A DNA stretch of 64,000 bases from Cladopsammia gracilis (lineage: Eukaryota; Cnidaria; Anthozoa; Scleractinia; Dendrophylliidae), in contig JAJGOT010000347.1 of NCBI GenBank assembly GCA_022457155.1, positions 409,001-473,000 of the forward strand, given 5' to 3'. Positions 1-11,030 of this stretch are shown here, in pieces. The notes beneath the pieces were generated by a model. The model was not told the DNA's origin. It saw only the letters and a program-made list of their open reading frames with translations, and made no database searches. How positions within the stretch are numbered: position 1 is the first letter of the stretch; every line of letters starts with the position of its first letter. The position numbers and the translations under genes are program-made.

Positions 1-1123
1 AGAGCCAACTTTTCATGTTTGTTAAGAAAATGCATTGAAGCGTGTACATGTTAGAAAGGGTAACCCACCTTCCCAAGGCACCCTTCTAGGAGGGCTATCT
101 TTTTGCCATGTAAACGGTTCGTGCCAGGTTACCCGGCTAGCCAAGGTGAGAAGACTGCGAAAAATGGTGGTATAAAATTACCATCCTGGGGAATTGTTTC
201 ATTGTTATCCCTTACCAGTGATATCTGCTGAACAGAATGAATTAGTAGAGTGCAAAATAATAGCCCCAGACACTGAAAAGCAGCCACTTGCAGAACGAAT
301 GATAAAAAAATTAAACTTGCCGCCAAAACGTTTCTTTTGTGCGCCATCTTGTTTGTTGTGCTTAGCGGGCCACTCAAAAGCTAGCCCACTGACTTTGAAG
401 TACTGACATTACCTTTCAAAAGCAAGTAGCATAGAACTGTTGGTATAGTTTGAGGCAAAACTACTTTGAGTGGCCTAGTGTCAGTGTTGTGTACCAGGTT
501 AAAAAATAACCTGCAATATTGTTTATTATTGTGCATTCTTTTTTTTTTTCAATTAACTTTGATTAATAAGTACATTCTATTATTGTTTTTCAGCAGAAAA
601 GTGCAAATGAAGGGGAAAAAAGGCCCAGCAGGTACAGGATGCATAACAGGGCTGACTCACAAGGATAAGGGTACGTCCGATTGACTGATTCCTGAGTAGG
701 AATATGCAGAATGGTCACTAAAAAATCACATTCTTCGAGATTTGGGAGCCATAAGAACACTTAACTTCTGCTACTGTCGTATCATAAACATGTTTTAATA
801 GATTTGCAAAGCAAGTGTGCTTGAACAACCAATTCTCAGAGACTATTCTGTTTACACTTATTCTGGAAAATGGTGAATTGAATGTGCCCTACATTATTGC
901 ATTACAAATTCAAATATTTTGATTTGACAATGCAAATGTTCCTTACTTCTTACCGCACAAAATATCTGAATGTGGATTCGTGAGTGTACTGTAGGTTGTT
1001 TGCAACTAAACTTTAATGTGATGCTGAGTATGTGCTCGGTTTTCCTTTAATATTTGGATTTCATCTGAGAGGTGCACAGTAACTTTCATTTCCACAAAAA
1101 AAAAAAATGCAAGATGTCAAGTT
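1..1123. other. Non-coding stretch, no gene supported
   Basis: Only short, unconvincing open frames occur here. A T-rich tract ends in a good splice acceptor at about 581-593, but the following frames are short and unrecognised, so I call no exon. Confidence 0.5.
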
Positions 1124-1418
1124 GTATACACCAAATTGAAGAAACGTTGACCCGTGAAAAGCATAAACCATGAACGATGAAACCGAATGGGATTCTGGGT
1201 AGGCAGCATTGGCAAGCTAGTAACATTCTATTTCTTGATAATGAAGATGTTTTCTTTGTTTGAGGCATTTAAGAGCATGATTTATGCATCCTGTGTTAAT
1301 ATATTGTGTATTCTGTCACAGACAAAGATTAAATTTTCTAACTTCCCAGTAAACCTTTGGGTCGCATCAATCATGGTTTATGCTTTTCACCCGACAACGT
1401 TTCTTCAATTTGGTGTAT
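1124..1418. repeat. Short inverted repeat with ~55-bp arms
   Basis: The stretch 1124-1180 (accaaattgaagaaacg...) reappears in reverse complement at 1366-1418 (cgtttcttcaatttggt) with a few mismatches. The arms flank about 185 bp of non-coding sequence. It may be a small foldback MITE; no target duplication was identified. Confidence 0.6.
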
Positions 1419-1702
1419 CATTTTAATACTTGACTGCTTAAACACAAAGCATATTTATCAAGGTGCCAAAAAAATACCTTCAAGCATCGTAATTTTCGTA
1501 TTGAACAAAAATCGAAATGTAGAATCAAGGAATGGGATTCGTGAATCAAATTGAATGGTCATGATTGTGAATAATTGCATAATCAAGAATTTAGACCAGT
1601 AATAACTTCACAGATTTGGTTTTCATGTTGATAAAAATTATCAATATATTAATTTTCAGAGGACTAAAATTTTATTTTATACTTAAATTTTGACTTTAAA
1701 AT

Positions 1703-3285
1703 GTGACCGTGAAAGGCAAAACGGACACTAACGGTTATCCGTTCCAAAAGCTAAAGCGTTCGTTTTCCGTTCGTTATCCGTTCGAATGTTTCAAAAAATC
1801 CGTTCGAAGTGTTCAACGACCCGTTCGAACGGTTTTCCTATCCGTTCGAACGGTTTGCCTATCTGTTCGAACGGTTCGACAAACGGTTCGAACGGTTTGT
1901 CTATCCGTTCGAAAAATATTAACATCCGTTCGACTGATTGCGACATTTTACATCCGTTCGCAAACTAGAAGTTCGTTCGAGGGATTATCACATCTGTTTG
2001 AACGGTTTCGAGATCCGTTCTTGCTACTTTCCTAGCTAGTGGACAATCCGAACTGTTCGTGGCAGCGAATGAAGTTGGATGAGTTCATGATTCTTGTAGC
2101 ATGTGAACAGGCTTCTGTTTCAGCCGCCAAGCGGACGAGCGGTTGTCAACACGATTGATTTGTGTATGCGAAATTTTTAGTTTGCCGGACGCATTCCCGT
2201 TATTTTAGTGACATCTTGGCTAAAATACACGAAGAAAAACAAATGTTTTCACAGCAGTGGCGTAGATTTTAAAGCAGTAAAGTATGAATCATAAAAATTA
2301 TTGGAGGTTTATAATTAATCAACCAACGCCGTGAATTCTCACTTAGATGGAGATCACGCGGATGAATCGATGGAATGCTCGCAAAACCAAACACGGCTGA
2401 TGTTTATTCCCAGCCCGAAGACACTCCAAACTTTGTGATGTTTTAGCGCGGTGGAATACTTGAAAATGAAGAAAGAAAACAGAGAATTTGTAGACGTTTA
2501 TATAAATACTTGCGACTTTCGCTTGTGCCAGCGTGTGTTCAGGTTTCAAATTACCGTTTTGATATATGCAAATTCGGTGCACTTTTCCCACGGGACCAAG
2601 CACTTTTTTTTTACCGACAACTACAACAAACTTCAAAGAGTTTAATTTTTATTTTCTGCTACCAAACTTTCCCTACCGTCTTTAATTTCGATTATAATTT
2701 TTAGTTCCATTCAAGATTTATTTTAACAATAAGTAAACATGAAGTGCAGAAATAATTTTACACATGATTTTTGAATTGTAAGGAGGGAAACTACAGCATA
2801 TTTCTCGAAAATACGTCGTATAAAGTTTGTTCATGTAGTGTTTTGCCATGAGCCTGAATTCAGCGCTATTAAAAACGGTACAGTAATTTACTTCTGTTCA
2901 GCTATTTTGCATTCAGCGATTCTGTTGTGAATGGCTTCGCAAACCGTTCTGTAAGCAATTAAGTTTATTCACCCATTCGAATGGAAAACCAAACCGTTCG
3001 ACTTATTGATTCATCCGTTCGACATTATTGTCTTAACCGTACGAACAGATAACCAAAGCGTTCGAATAATTAATTCATCCGCTCGAACGGTTTGCCAATC
3101 CGTTCGACATTTTGACTCACCCGTTCGAACGGATAACCAAACCGTTCGAATAATTTATTCGTCCGTTTGAACGGTTAATCAACCGTTCGAACGCTTTGAG
3201 AACCGTTTGTTATCCGTTCGTCATCCGTGCATTTTTGCCGTTCGAACGGTTTTCCGTTAGTGTCCGTTTTACCTTTCACGGTCAC
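1703..3285. mobile_element. Non-autonomous TIR element with palindromic TTCGAACGG arrays
   Basis: The element begins GTGACCGTGAAAGG and ends with its inverse. The terminal inverted repeats are about 32 bp with one mismatch (C/T). AAAT occurs immediately outside both ends (1699-1702 and 3286-3289), consistent with a 4-bp target duplication. Both sub-terminal regions (about 1785-2015 and 2940-3250) are packed with variants of the palindrome CCGTTCGAACGG, so the whole copy could fold on itself. The centre (about 2040-2940) holds no recognisable gene. A frame runs through the left array but is only a by-product of the repeat. The superfamily is not assigned. Confidence 0.8.
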
Positions 3286-3832
3286 AAATACTCAAATGTT
3301 GACCCTTTTTGGGGTCAGCAAATTACATGCATACAGTTGTCATCTGTTTTATCGAATTTTTTTATATTAAGAAAGAATTAGTAAATTCGAATTGTATTTA
3401 ACAACTATTCACCGAAGTGGAGGTGGGTAGTGGTGGGTAGTTGCTGGGAGGTGAATAGGTGAATAGCACTTGCTATTCTGAGTTTCAGTAGCCAATCCGA
3501 GTGCGCCAACAATGCTATCCACCGTTTCATTATATACTAAATTTATATATTATTATAGGGTTTGAACCATGTTTTAAAATTATTTGTAAGGAATTTAGAA
3601 AGTATTTCAAATATATTTTTATTGTATTTTGACAGACATAATTATGAATAAACCATTTATTGCAAATGCTACTCCATGTTGTTTTTAAAATCTTTTAAAA
3701 TCTATCTTCAGTGTATTTTCAGGAAGTTTGAAAGGCTCTTAAACCCGATTCAAATACTATTTATAATATATTTTGAAACATCACCCGTTTTCTCCATTCT
3801 CCAGAAATATAGAGGCCTTTCAAAATACGTCG

Positions 3833-4400
3833 CAATAGTGTTTTAAACAGGTTTAAACATCGTTAAAATAAGTCAAAAACTACTTAAAAACTATATTTCA
3901 AGCACGAATTTTCAATGTATTTTGAATACAAATACATTCAAAATAGCTTTCCAAACAGTTTGCAAATAGTTTAAGAATTGTTTTTTAAAAAGTTGTAAAC
4001 TGTTTTGATGCTAATTTTCCACTATTTCAAATACGTTTCAATATCGTTTTAAACAGGTTTAAACATCGTTAAAATAAGTCAAAAACTACTTAAAAACTAC
4101 ATTTAAAGCACGAATTTTAAACGTATTTTGAATACAAATACATTCAAAATAGCCTTCCAAACAGTTTGCAAATAGTTGGAGAATTTATAATGTATTTTTA
4201 AAAGATTTGTGAACTGTTTTTAAAACTATTTTTAAGGTGTTGAAACGTATTTGAAATATATTTTAAAACGTATATGCTGATCTGAATTCATCGAAACTAC
4301 ACTCTGAAAAGGTTTTAAAAATATATTTCAATATCGTTATAAACAGGTTTAAACATCGTTAAAATAAGTCAAAAACTACTTAAAAACATGATTCAAATAC
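3833..4400 (+). repeat. Three spaced copies of an AT-rich ~60-bp unit
   Basis: A block starting caat(a/c)gt and containing aacaggtttaaacatcg then gtcaaaaactacttaaaaac starts at 3833, 4039 and 4329. The first two copies share a longer downstream stretch (period about 206 bp). The surrounding 3500-4480 is AT-rich with many AAAATA/TTTAAA words and no coding signal. Confidence 0.7.
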
Positions 4401-4479
4401 ATGTTTTTCATATATTTTCCAAAAATATATTAAAAATAGTTTTTCAAAATACATTAAAAACAGTTTTAAAATAGTGTTT

Positions 4480-7137
4480 GGTTTGGTAAGGGTAGACTGT
4501 CAAAAATGCCAACGAAGGTTTTAGCGAGCTCCACGCAGCTATAAAGCGTAGCGAATACAAGCTAAAATTACAGCCTTTACTGAGACACTTACGATACGAC
4601 CAAAAACAGATCGCTGCATTCACCCCTCTCATGAAATAGAAGTCTGTATACAGGTGAACATTTCAAGTTCGTTTACCAACAGGTTGCAACTGAACTGACT
4701 GAAAATTCTAAAAACTGACAGGAATCTTCTGCGACATCTCCTTTCAACAACCTTGACGGGCTTTTTTAATTTCGTTCCTATTACAAATTAAGTTATCGTC
4801 TCTTTCGTAGAAAAAAACGTAAACATTGGGAACATCAAACTTTAAGAGGGTATAAAGGAAAAGTAACACACATCTGAACAGCGCCACCATTTTGGACGGT
4901 AATCTATCCGTTCCGATGTAATCGCGTAACTCTTTCCTCCTTTCCGGATCTAGATTTCTGTTCGTGAAATGACCAGATTTTTTCCGGATATATAATTGAT
5001 ACTATCCATTAGATTATTACAATGGAACTCAATTCATTCTATAGGCGTCAGAACATTCACTGAAGCGTGATGCTTGAAGTTGTTTCTCGCGGTGAATTTC
5101 CCTGTAAAGAGCTGTAAACCCGGCGCAGCTTTTTCTCGACAGCTACAGTGAGCTTACTTTACCATTTTGTAAACAAGGCCAAACACACGACAAATTAATC
5201 TAGCACTGCTAAATGAGGGTGCTAATGGGTGTACCCAATTGTCAGTTAACTACTATTTTTTCGGCCAATTGTCAGTTAACAAGAGGCTACACTGGTAGCC
5301 TATACTCATGCGCTTGTATAAGAAAGTTTTATGTTTTTTTTAACTGGGTCACGCTGTCGGAAATCGGTTCATTTCAATATTTTCATTCATTGATCTTATC
5401 AAGTGATTTAGCTTGACAAGTAGGAAATTACGTATATCAGTAAGGCTTTTAAATTTGCAAAGTTAAGATAAGGTTACTTTAAAGGCCATGAGAATGACCA
5501 GAGTGAATGCGCTTTACGAAAATTATTCGACATTAGATTCTCATACAAAAACCATAATTTCTCACCTGTCAAGATAGCTTCCAAAACCGTAATAAGGATC
5601 GTCAGTATTAAAGATAAATAAATAAATAAAGCAAAGTTTCTTCCATGTGCTTGGCTAGCCTTAGTCCTGTTGCATGGCGGTGCAATGTTGACCTATGGGG
5701 CGTCTACCAATGGCCTGTTGTGTCAGACCTCTATCTGAACTGAATGGTTCGAAATGCTGTAGAACGACGCGGTACTTCTGTGCTAGTATGGTCACTCAGA
5801 CTGATGCTATTTTGTAGTATCTTTCTTTGTAAAGTTGGTTCTTGACAAACCTTGGTGTTTCATGCATCGTTAAAAATCTCCGTTCTTTTCCCCCCCAAAA
5901 CTACTTTATTTAGTTAATTTTATTTCACTTAATTTTAATTATGAATCATCAACATTACTTCAATAATTTTAATTACCGTGTTTTTTTCCTTACAAAAATC
6001 ATTCCCCAAAATTATTTCAAATTTCATACATCAAATGCTATTAATTAAAACGGTATTTATTTAAAACATATAAAACCCCTATTTATTACGTATCTGTGCG
6101 CGCTCGGCCCCAGGTCACTATCCAGCGTTTGAACTCAAATCGCGCGTACAAACAAAAATGTCGCGAGCAGACTAGCCGAAAAGACGTGATGTTGTTTTCC
6201 TTTCCTCGCTTGGCTATTTAGTGAATGAAAATTACTATTATTTATGATGGCTCCGCAGTTTTTGATCTTCGGCCAGTGTGGTTGGCGTCTGTTCTTGTAG
6301 TTTCTGTTTTACCGCTCGTGTCTGCAGTTTTTCGCCCACTGAATCGCGGCATCAGTCAAAGGAGAGAGAGCTCAGATTATCCTCAATGCCTGAACACTCT
6401 GAGGTAAAAAACTAGTTTTACTGAATACACAAACTACATAGATTGATAACAGTCAGCTCAGACACGTAGGGCCAGCTGTGGTACCACGGTTTGAAACGTG
6501 TGGTAGGGAGTTTTCCGAATAAATTTGGCAAATAAGTTAAATTTCATCGAAAGTTTTATTACCTGTCTCTCGTGCGAACATTTATTATTTCGGAAGGTAT
6601 GTTTTGCTAAAATTCATCTCTCTACCGGGTCTGTTCACTGTGCCCCTGACGAGAATGACAGACCTTCTGAGCAGATAATATATTTTCATATTATCAATCT
6701 ATGTTGTTTATTAAAACGTTTTTAGTGAGCTCACTAAAGTACATGTATATGAATTGAAAATTATTAATGATCAACAATTTTAGTTTGTTTATGTTCTGGT
6801 TTGGTTTGTTTTGTTTTTTGTTTTGTTTGTTTTAATCAAAAATGCTTACGGCGTTTTTTTTAACTCCTTCTTCAATTCATCTTCTTGCGTTTCTACATTT
6901 CTCCTTCACTGGGGGCTTGTAGTTGCGCTTACATCCCATTCTTTCCCCTTTTTCTTCCATGCATTATATAGCTCTCCACTTCCTTAGTCTTCTTGTCTAT
7001 CCAAGCTCTGTTTCCTCATCTCCATCGTTCATTGGTGCTATGGTTCTATTTTCTCAATGGAGTCAGTCTAGTGGGCTTTGGTTTTGTGTGTCTTACCCTT
7101 GGTATGACTGGGACTGTGGTCTTGGGGTTCTATATCT
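4480..7137. other. Non-coding stretch with dispersed repeat fragments
   Basis: No gene is supported. The segment 4671-4735 (aggttgcaactgaa..., ending near ttctgcgac) is a diverged copy of 13490-13550. The segment 5205-5290, with two CAATTGTCAGTTAAC words, matches 12012-12095 in opposite orientation. A G/T-rich simple tract (gttttg type) lies at about 6785-6832. Confidence 0.5.
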
Positions 7138-7815
7138 ATGCATTTTGTCCGAAATAAAGCATCTGACGATGCAAGCACCGACAAAGAAGTCATCCCCCTA
7201 ATACTTACCTACAACCCCACCAACAGCTGTGTCAAGAACATCCTTACGAAAAACTTTGAAATCCTTAAATCTGATCCTGAGACGATGGAAATCTTCCGTA
7301 GCTTGCGAGTCCTCGGTGCGTACCGTCGCGACTCCAATTTAAAAGACTCCTTGGTCCACAGCAATCTTCAATCCAACTCAAATACGGGGGATGACTCTAA
7401 TGGAACTTTTCCCTGTCGCCGTCCACGTTGCAAGACCTGCGCCTACACCAGTTCAGCGGCCCTGATCAACACTCCTGGTGGGCCGTTGACAATTCGACAG
7501 AATTTCACATGTACGACCAGTAACCTCGTCTACATCATTGCCTGTCGTACATGTACTCTGTGTTACATCGGCGAAACAGGACGCAGGCTGGGCGACAGAT
7601 TCTGCGAGCATCTCAGATCGGTACGAAAGAAAGCAGATCTGCCCGTCGCCAAACACTTCTCATCTCCCGGACACACAACCGATGACATGATGGTTTCCGT
7701 GATTACAACAGGTTTTAAAAGTACCACGGAGAGACGCAGTGCGGAGTGTCGTCTAATTTTCAAATGCCAAACCCTCCAACCACACGGCATGAACATTGAC
7801 TTTAGTTTTATTTAG
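7138..7815 (+). pseudogene. 5'-truncated PLE ORF: GIY-YIG endonuclease end only
   Basis: This open frame encodes the last ~218 residues of the same protein as the full PLE gene downstream. It begins by chance in flanking DNA (ATG at 7138) and joins the element at about 7160. It contains the CxxxxCxxC zinc-type motif (CRRPRCKTC) and the GIY-YIG signature (VYI ... CYIGETGRRLGDRF). It differs from the downstream copy at one residue seen (N versus D near 7376). The reverse transcriptase is absent, so it is a pseudo-LTR passenger and not a working gene. Confidence 0.85.
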
Positions 7816-7900
7816 ACTTCATCCGCGCGCGCTACAATGTTGTGACATGGCGACATTTGGAACATTTAAATAGCTGACGCGCGTTTTCAGTTAACGGCTA

Positions 7901-7938
7901 TTCACTGAGGAAGGGACAGAAGTCCCGAAACGTCTGAA
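7901..7938 (+). ncRNA. Hammerhead ribozyme core of the PLE (left copy)
   Basis: The sequence reads TTCA-CTGAGGA-a-GGGAC-agaa-GTCCC-GAAAC-GTC-TGAA. This matches the hammerhead core CUGANGA / stem II / GAAA / GUC. Stem I is UUCA/UGAA (4 bp) and stem II is GGGAC/GUCCC (5 bp). Stem III is essentially missing, but AACGU contains the self-complementary ACGU, so two copies could form it between molecules. Minimal hammerheads of this kind are known in Penelope-like elements. Predicted cleavage is after GUC at 7934. Confidence 0.72.
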
Positions 7939-8064
7939 CATTGAGTTTCAAAAGCGCTTTTATAACTTTTTTCAAACATGTTCATTTGATACGATTGGCG
8001 CTACACAGTTCATATCTATTATGATTTTATTTACTACTATCCTACTGTGATTTTATCATCTACT

Positions 8065-10824
8065 ATGCCAAAACTGTGCGATCACGAAAAGACCATCCTC
8101 AGAGAACTTAACATCCAAGTCTCAAATTATAACGACGACCTACGGAAGCAGTGTTTATGGCTAGCAGACAAAACGTTTGCGAAAACGCGTTACTCATTAC
8201 ATGTTGGTTTCATTAGCAATTGCCTCCGACGAAGATTGATCCCGAATGGATTTCTTTTAAACTTCCACGCGTCGGACCTCAGACAAAACAAATCTACCAA
8301 CTACAAAAGGCAAGTGTCTCATATTCTTAACGTTGCTTCTCGTAGGCTCATGGTAACAACCGTTAGGACCATGCAACAACGATGTCAGACTCTCACGACG
8401 GAGATCAGAAACCTTCGCAATGACTTAAAAACTGTTTGCGACAATGACACTTACCGCCAAATCAGTAAAACTGTACACGAACTCAACTCTGAATTATTCG
8501 AGTTCCTTTCCACTACTAAAGAAAACAAGCTTCGCCAACTGTTAAACTCTACAATGCCCGTCACTAACATCTCTGACTGCCATAAGAACAAAATCGTGGT
8601 CACGATTCCGGAAAACCTCCATCTTGACGAGAGTGAGAGATCCATTCTCAGCAAGGGTCTCTCTTTCGTGCCAACGCGACCTTATAGTGATGAATATACA
8701 ACAAAAGCAGATTGCGAGAGATTTTATCGCCGTCTTCGCTTGAAAACTCACTTTAGTCAAGAAGATGCCACCGGTATCGATCAGACCCAACAATCTGACC
8801 AGACTGACGACATTTTCAAAACTCTGAAACCTACATCTTCAACATGGACCCCACCCCCGGGAAAATTTGCTGCTTTGGACTACTATATCACTAAATGTCG
8901 CAAAGAAGTGGATAGGCTCAATTTCAAGCAGCGCAACACTGCCATGAACTTATCACGTGATGAACTGACCGCCCTTGTCTCATTAAAACAACGAACCGAC
9001 ATTGTCATTAAATCAGCCGACAAGGGTGGTGCTGTTGTGGTTTGGGATCGCTCTCTTTACATTCAAGAGGCTGAACGTCAACTCTCCGATAGCAACTTCT
9101 ATCAGCGGGTGGATCATGATCTCACAATGGAACATCACAACAAGGTCATTTCGGTTGTCCAGGACGCAATCACTAAGGGAGAGCTCCCAGCCACAGCTTC
9201 CAATCTAATCGTGGATCACCCTCGCATTTCCAAGTTCTACCTTCTCCCAAAAATCCATAAGCCAGGAAACCCCGGGAGGCCCATTGTATCCGCTTGTAAC
9301 TGCCCTACTGAGCATTTAGCTACTTATCTCGACAAGATCACTTCTCCTTTAGTTCATGGTTTACCTAGCTACGTCAAGGACACTAATCATATGCTAGATA
9401 TTGCACAATCCTTTCGCTATCCCAGCTTCAATTCTAATCGCTTTGTTTTCACAATGGACATCAAGTCACTGTATACAGTGATACCCAACAACGATGGCCT
9501 TGAAGCATTACAACATTTTTTAAACAAGCGGTCGGTGCTAGAACCACCTACACAGACCTTAGTACGTCTTGCTGAATTGGTCCTCACACTGAACAGCTTC
9601 ACCTTCAACGGCAGTTACTACCAACAAACGGGTGGTGTCGCTATGGGAAGTAAATTTGGTCCTAACTACGCCTGTCTGTTCGTCGGTCACATCGAGGAAC
9701 AAATCTTCTTACAATATCCAGGAACCAAACCTGACCTCTACAAGCGATACATCGACGACATAGTGGGAACAGCTTCCTGTAGAGAAAGCGAACTTGACAA
9801 CTTTGCCAATTTTGTCAACAACTTCCACCCGAGCCTTAAGTTCACTTGGTCCATCTCTGACGACCAACTGCCTTTTCTAGACCTCTTCCTGAAACCAACT
9901 GCTCAAGGGTTAGCAACGACCATACACTACAAAGAAACCGACTCTCACTCGTATCTCACATACTCATCTTCACACCCGGTCCGTTGTAAAGACTCCATTC
10001 CGTACAGCCAATTTCTCCGCCTTAAACGAATATGCAGTGATGAGAATGACTTCATCAACAAGAGCAAGGAAATGGCATCTTTCTTCCTGCACCGTAACTA
10101 TCCCCCAACAGTCGTAGATCGAGCCCTCCAAAGCGTCAGCACCATCTCCCGAGAGGCAGCAATGCGACCATCTGACGATGCAAGCACCGACAAAGAAGTC
10201 ATCCCCCTAATACTTACCTACAACCCCACCAACAGCTGTGTCAAGAACATCCTTACGAAAAACTTTGAAATCCTTAAATCTGATCCTGAGACGATGGAAA
10301 TCTTCCGTAGCTTGCGAGTCCTCGGTGCGTACCGTCGCGACTCCAATTTAAAAGACTCCTTGGTCCACAGCAATCTTCAATCCGACTCAAATACGGGGGA
10401 TGACTCTAATGGAACCTTTCCCTGTCGCCGTCCACGTTGCAAGACCTGCGCCTACACCAGTTCAGCGGCCCTGATCAACACTCCTGGTGGGCCGTTGACA
10501 ATTCGACAGAATTTCACATGTACGACCAGTAACCTCGTCTACATCATTGCCTGTCGTACATGTACTCTGTGTTACATCGGCGAAACAGGACGCAGGCTGG
10601 GCGACAGATTCTGCGAGCATCTCAGATCGGTACGAAAGAAAGCAGATCTGCCCGTCGCCAAACACTTCTCATCTCCCGGACACACAACCGATGACATGAT
10701 GGTTTCCGTGATTACAACAGGTTTTAAAAGTACCACGGAGAGACGCAGTGCGGAGTGTCGTCTAATTTTCAAATGCCAAACCCTCCAACCACACGGCATG
10801 AACATTGACTTTAGTTTTATTTAG
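8065..10824 (+). CDS. Penelope-like reverse transcriptase with C-terminal GIY-YIG endonuclease
   Basis: This 919-residue frame is intact. It encodes the single polyprotein of a PLE, which copies its RNA at a nick made by its own endonuclease. Visible parts, numbered from the ATG at 8065: a helical N-terminal region; RT motifs including KSADKGGAVVVWD (~312), PKIHKPGNPGRP, motif A FTMDIKSLYT (~461), motif B GVAMGSKFGP (~520), catalytic YIDD (~562) and LPFLDLFL; a cysteine cluster CRRPRCKTC (~787); and the GIY-YIG nuclease VYIIACRTCTLCYIGETGRR (~825-844) with the RFCEH helix. An in-frame GTG lies 18 bp upstream, but the ATG at 8065 is the natural start. No frameshift or stop is seen, so the protein may be active. 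The family resembles Neptune/Poseidon-type PLEs with GIY-YIG; the exact clade needs a tree. Confidence 0.93.
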   Translation: MPKLCDHEKTILRELNIQVSNYNDDLRKQCLWLADKTFAKTRYSLHVGFISNCLRRRLIPNGFLLNFHASDLRQNKSTNYKRQVSHILNVASRRLMVTTVRTMQQRCQTLTTEIRNLRNDLKTVCDNDTYRQISKTVHELNSELFEFLSTTKENKLRQLLNSTMPVTNISDCHKNKIVVTIPENLHLDESERSILSKGLSFVPTRPYSDEYTTKADCERFYRRLRLKTHFSQEDATGIDQTQQSDQTDDIFKTLKPTSSTWTPPPGKFAALDYYITKCRKEVDRLNFKQRNTAMNLSRDELTALVSLKQRTDIVIKSADKGGAVVVWDRSLYIQEAERQLSDSNFYQRVDHDLTMEHHNKVISVVQDAITKGELPATASNLIVDHPRISKFYLLPKIHKPGNPGRPIVSACNCPTEHLATYLDKITSPLVHGLPSYVKDTNHMLDIAQSFRYPSFNSNRFVFTMDIKSLYTVIPNNDGLEALQHFLNKRSVLEPPTQTLVRLAELVLTLNSFTFNGSYYQQTGGVAMGSKFGPNYACLFVGHIEEQIFLQYPGTKPDLYKRYIDDIVGTASCRESELDNFANFVNNFHPSLKFTWSISDDQLPFLDLFLKPTAQGLATTIHYKETDSHSYLTYSSSHPVRCKDSIPYSQFLRLKRICSDENDFINKSKEMASFFLHRNYPPTVVDRALQSVSTISREAAMRPSDDASTDKEVIPLILTYNPTNSCVKNILTKNFEILKSDPETMEIFRSLRVLGAYRRDSNLKDSLVHSNLQSDSNTGDDSNGTFPCRRPRCKTCAYTSSAALINTPGGPLTIRQNFTCTTSNLVYIIACRTCTLCYIGETGRRLGDRFCEHLRSVRKKADLPVAKHFSSPGHTTDDMMVSVITTGFKSTTERRSAECRLIFKCQTLQPHGMNIDFSFI

Positions 10825-10909
10825 ACTTCATCCGCGCGCGCTACAATGTTGTGACATGGCGACATTTGGAACATTTAAATAGCTGACGCGCGTTTTCAGT
10901 TAACGGCTA

Positions 10910-10947
10910 TTCACTGAGGAAGGGACAGAAGTCCCGAAACGTCTGAA
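10910..10947 (+). ncRNA. Hammerhead ribozyme core of the PLE (right copy)
   Basis: This is an exact counterpart of the motif at 7901-7938 (offset 3009), with the same CTGAGGA, GGGAC/GTCCC stem II, GAAACGTC and UUCA/UGAA stem I. A transcript through both copies would carry two ribozymes 3 kb apart, which would cut out a unit-length RNA if they are active. Confidence 0.72.
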
Positions 10948-11030
10948 CATTGAGTTTCAAAAGCGCTTTTATAACTTTTTTCAAACATGTTCATTTGATA
11001 CGATTGGCGCTACACAGTTCATATCTATTA

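Larger units (their letters stand above)
7160..11030 (+). mobile_element. Penelope-like retroelement in partial-tandem (pseudo-LTR) arrangement
   Basis: The segment 7160-8021 is repeated at 10169-11030 (constant offset 3009 bp, 862 bp). I noticed only two base differences in the coding part. The left copy holds just the 3' end of the element (GIY-YIG coding end, 3' UTR, hammerhead). The right copy is the natural end of a full element that starts near 8022. Truncated-plus-full tandem copies are the usual form of Penelope insertions, where the repeated part is called a pseudo-LTR. The near identity of the copies points to a recent insertion. No clear target duplication was found. Confidence 0.88.

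Noticed and set aside
1785..2015. Regularly spaced TTCGAACGG repeats as a possible CRISPR array
   Set aside because: The repeats are short palindromes with irregular, related spacers, lie inside a TIR element, and have no cas genes. The genome is eukaryotic.
1703..2035. 110-codon frame starting in the left arm of the 1.58-kb element
   Set aside because: It is a low-complexity peptide (SVRTVCLSVRTV...) produced by the palindrome array, with no counterpart in the right arm.
7563..7796. Minus-strand frame duplicated at 10572-10805
   Set aside because: It is duplicated only because it lies in the PLE pseudo-LTR; the opposite strand encodes the GIY-YIG domain.
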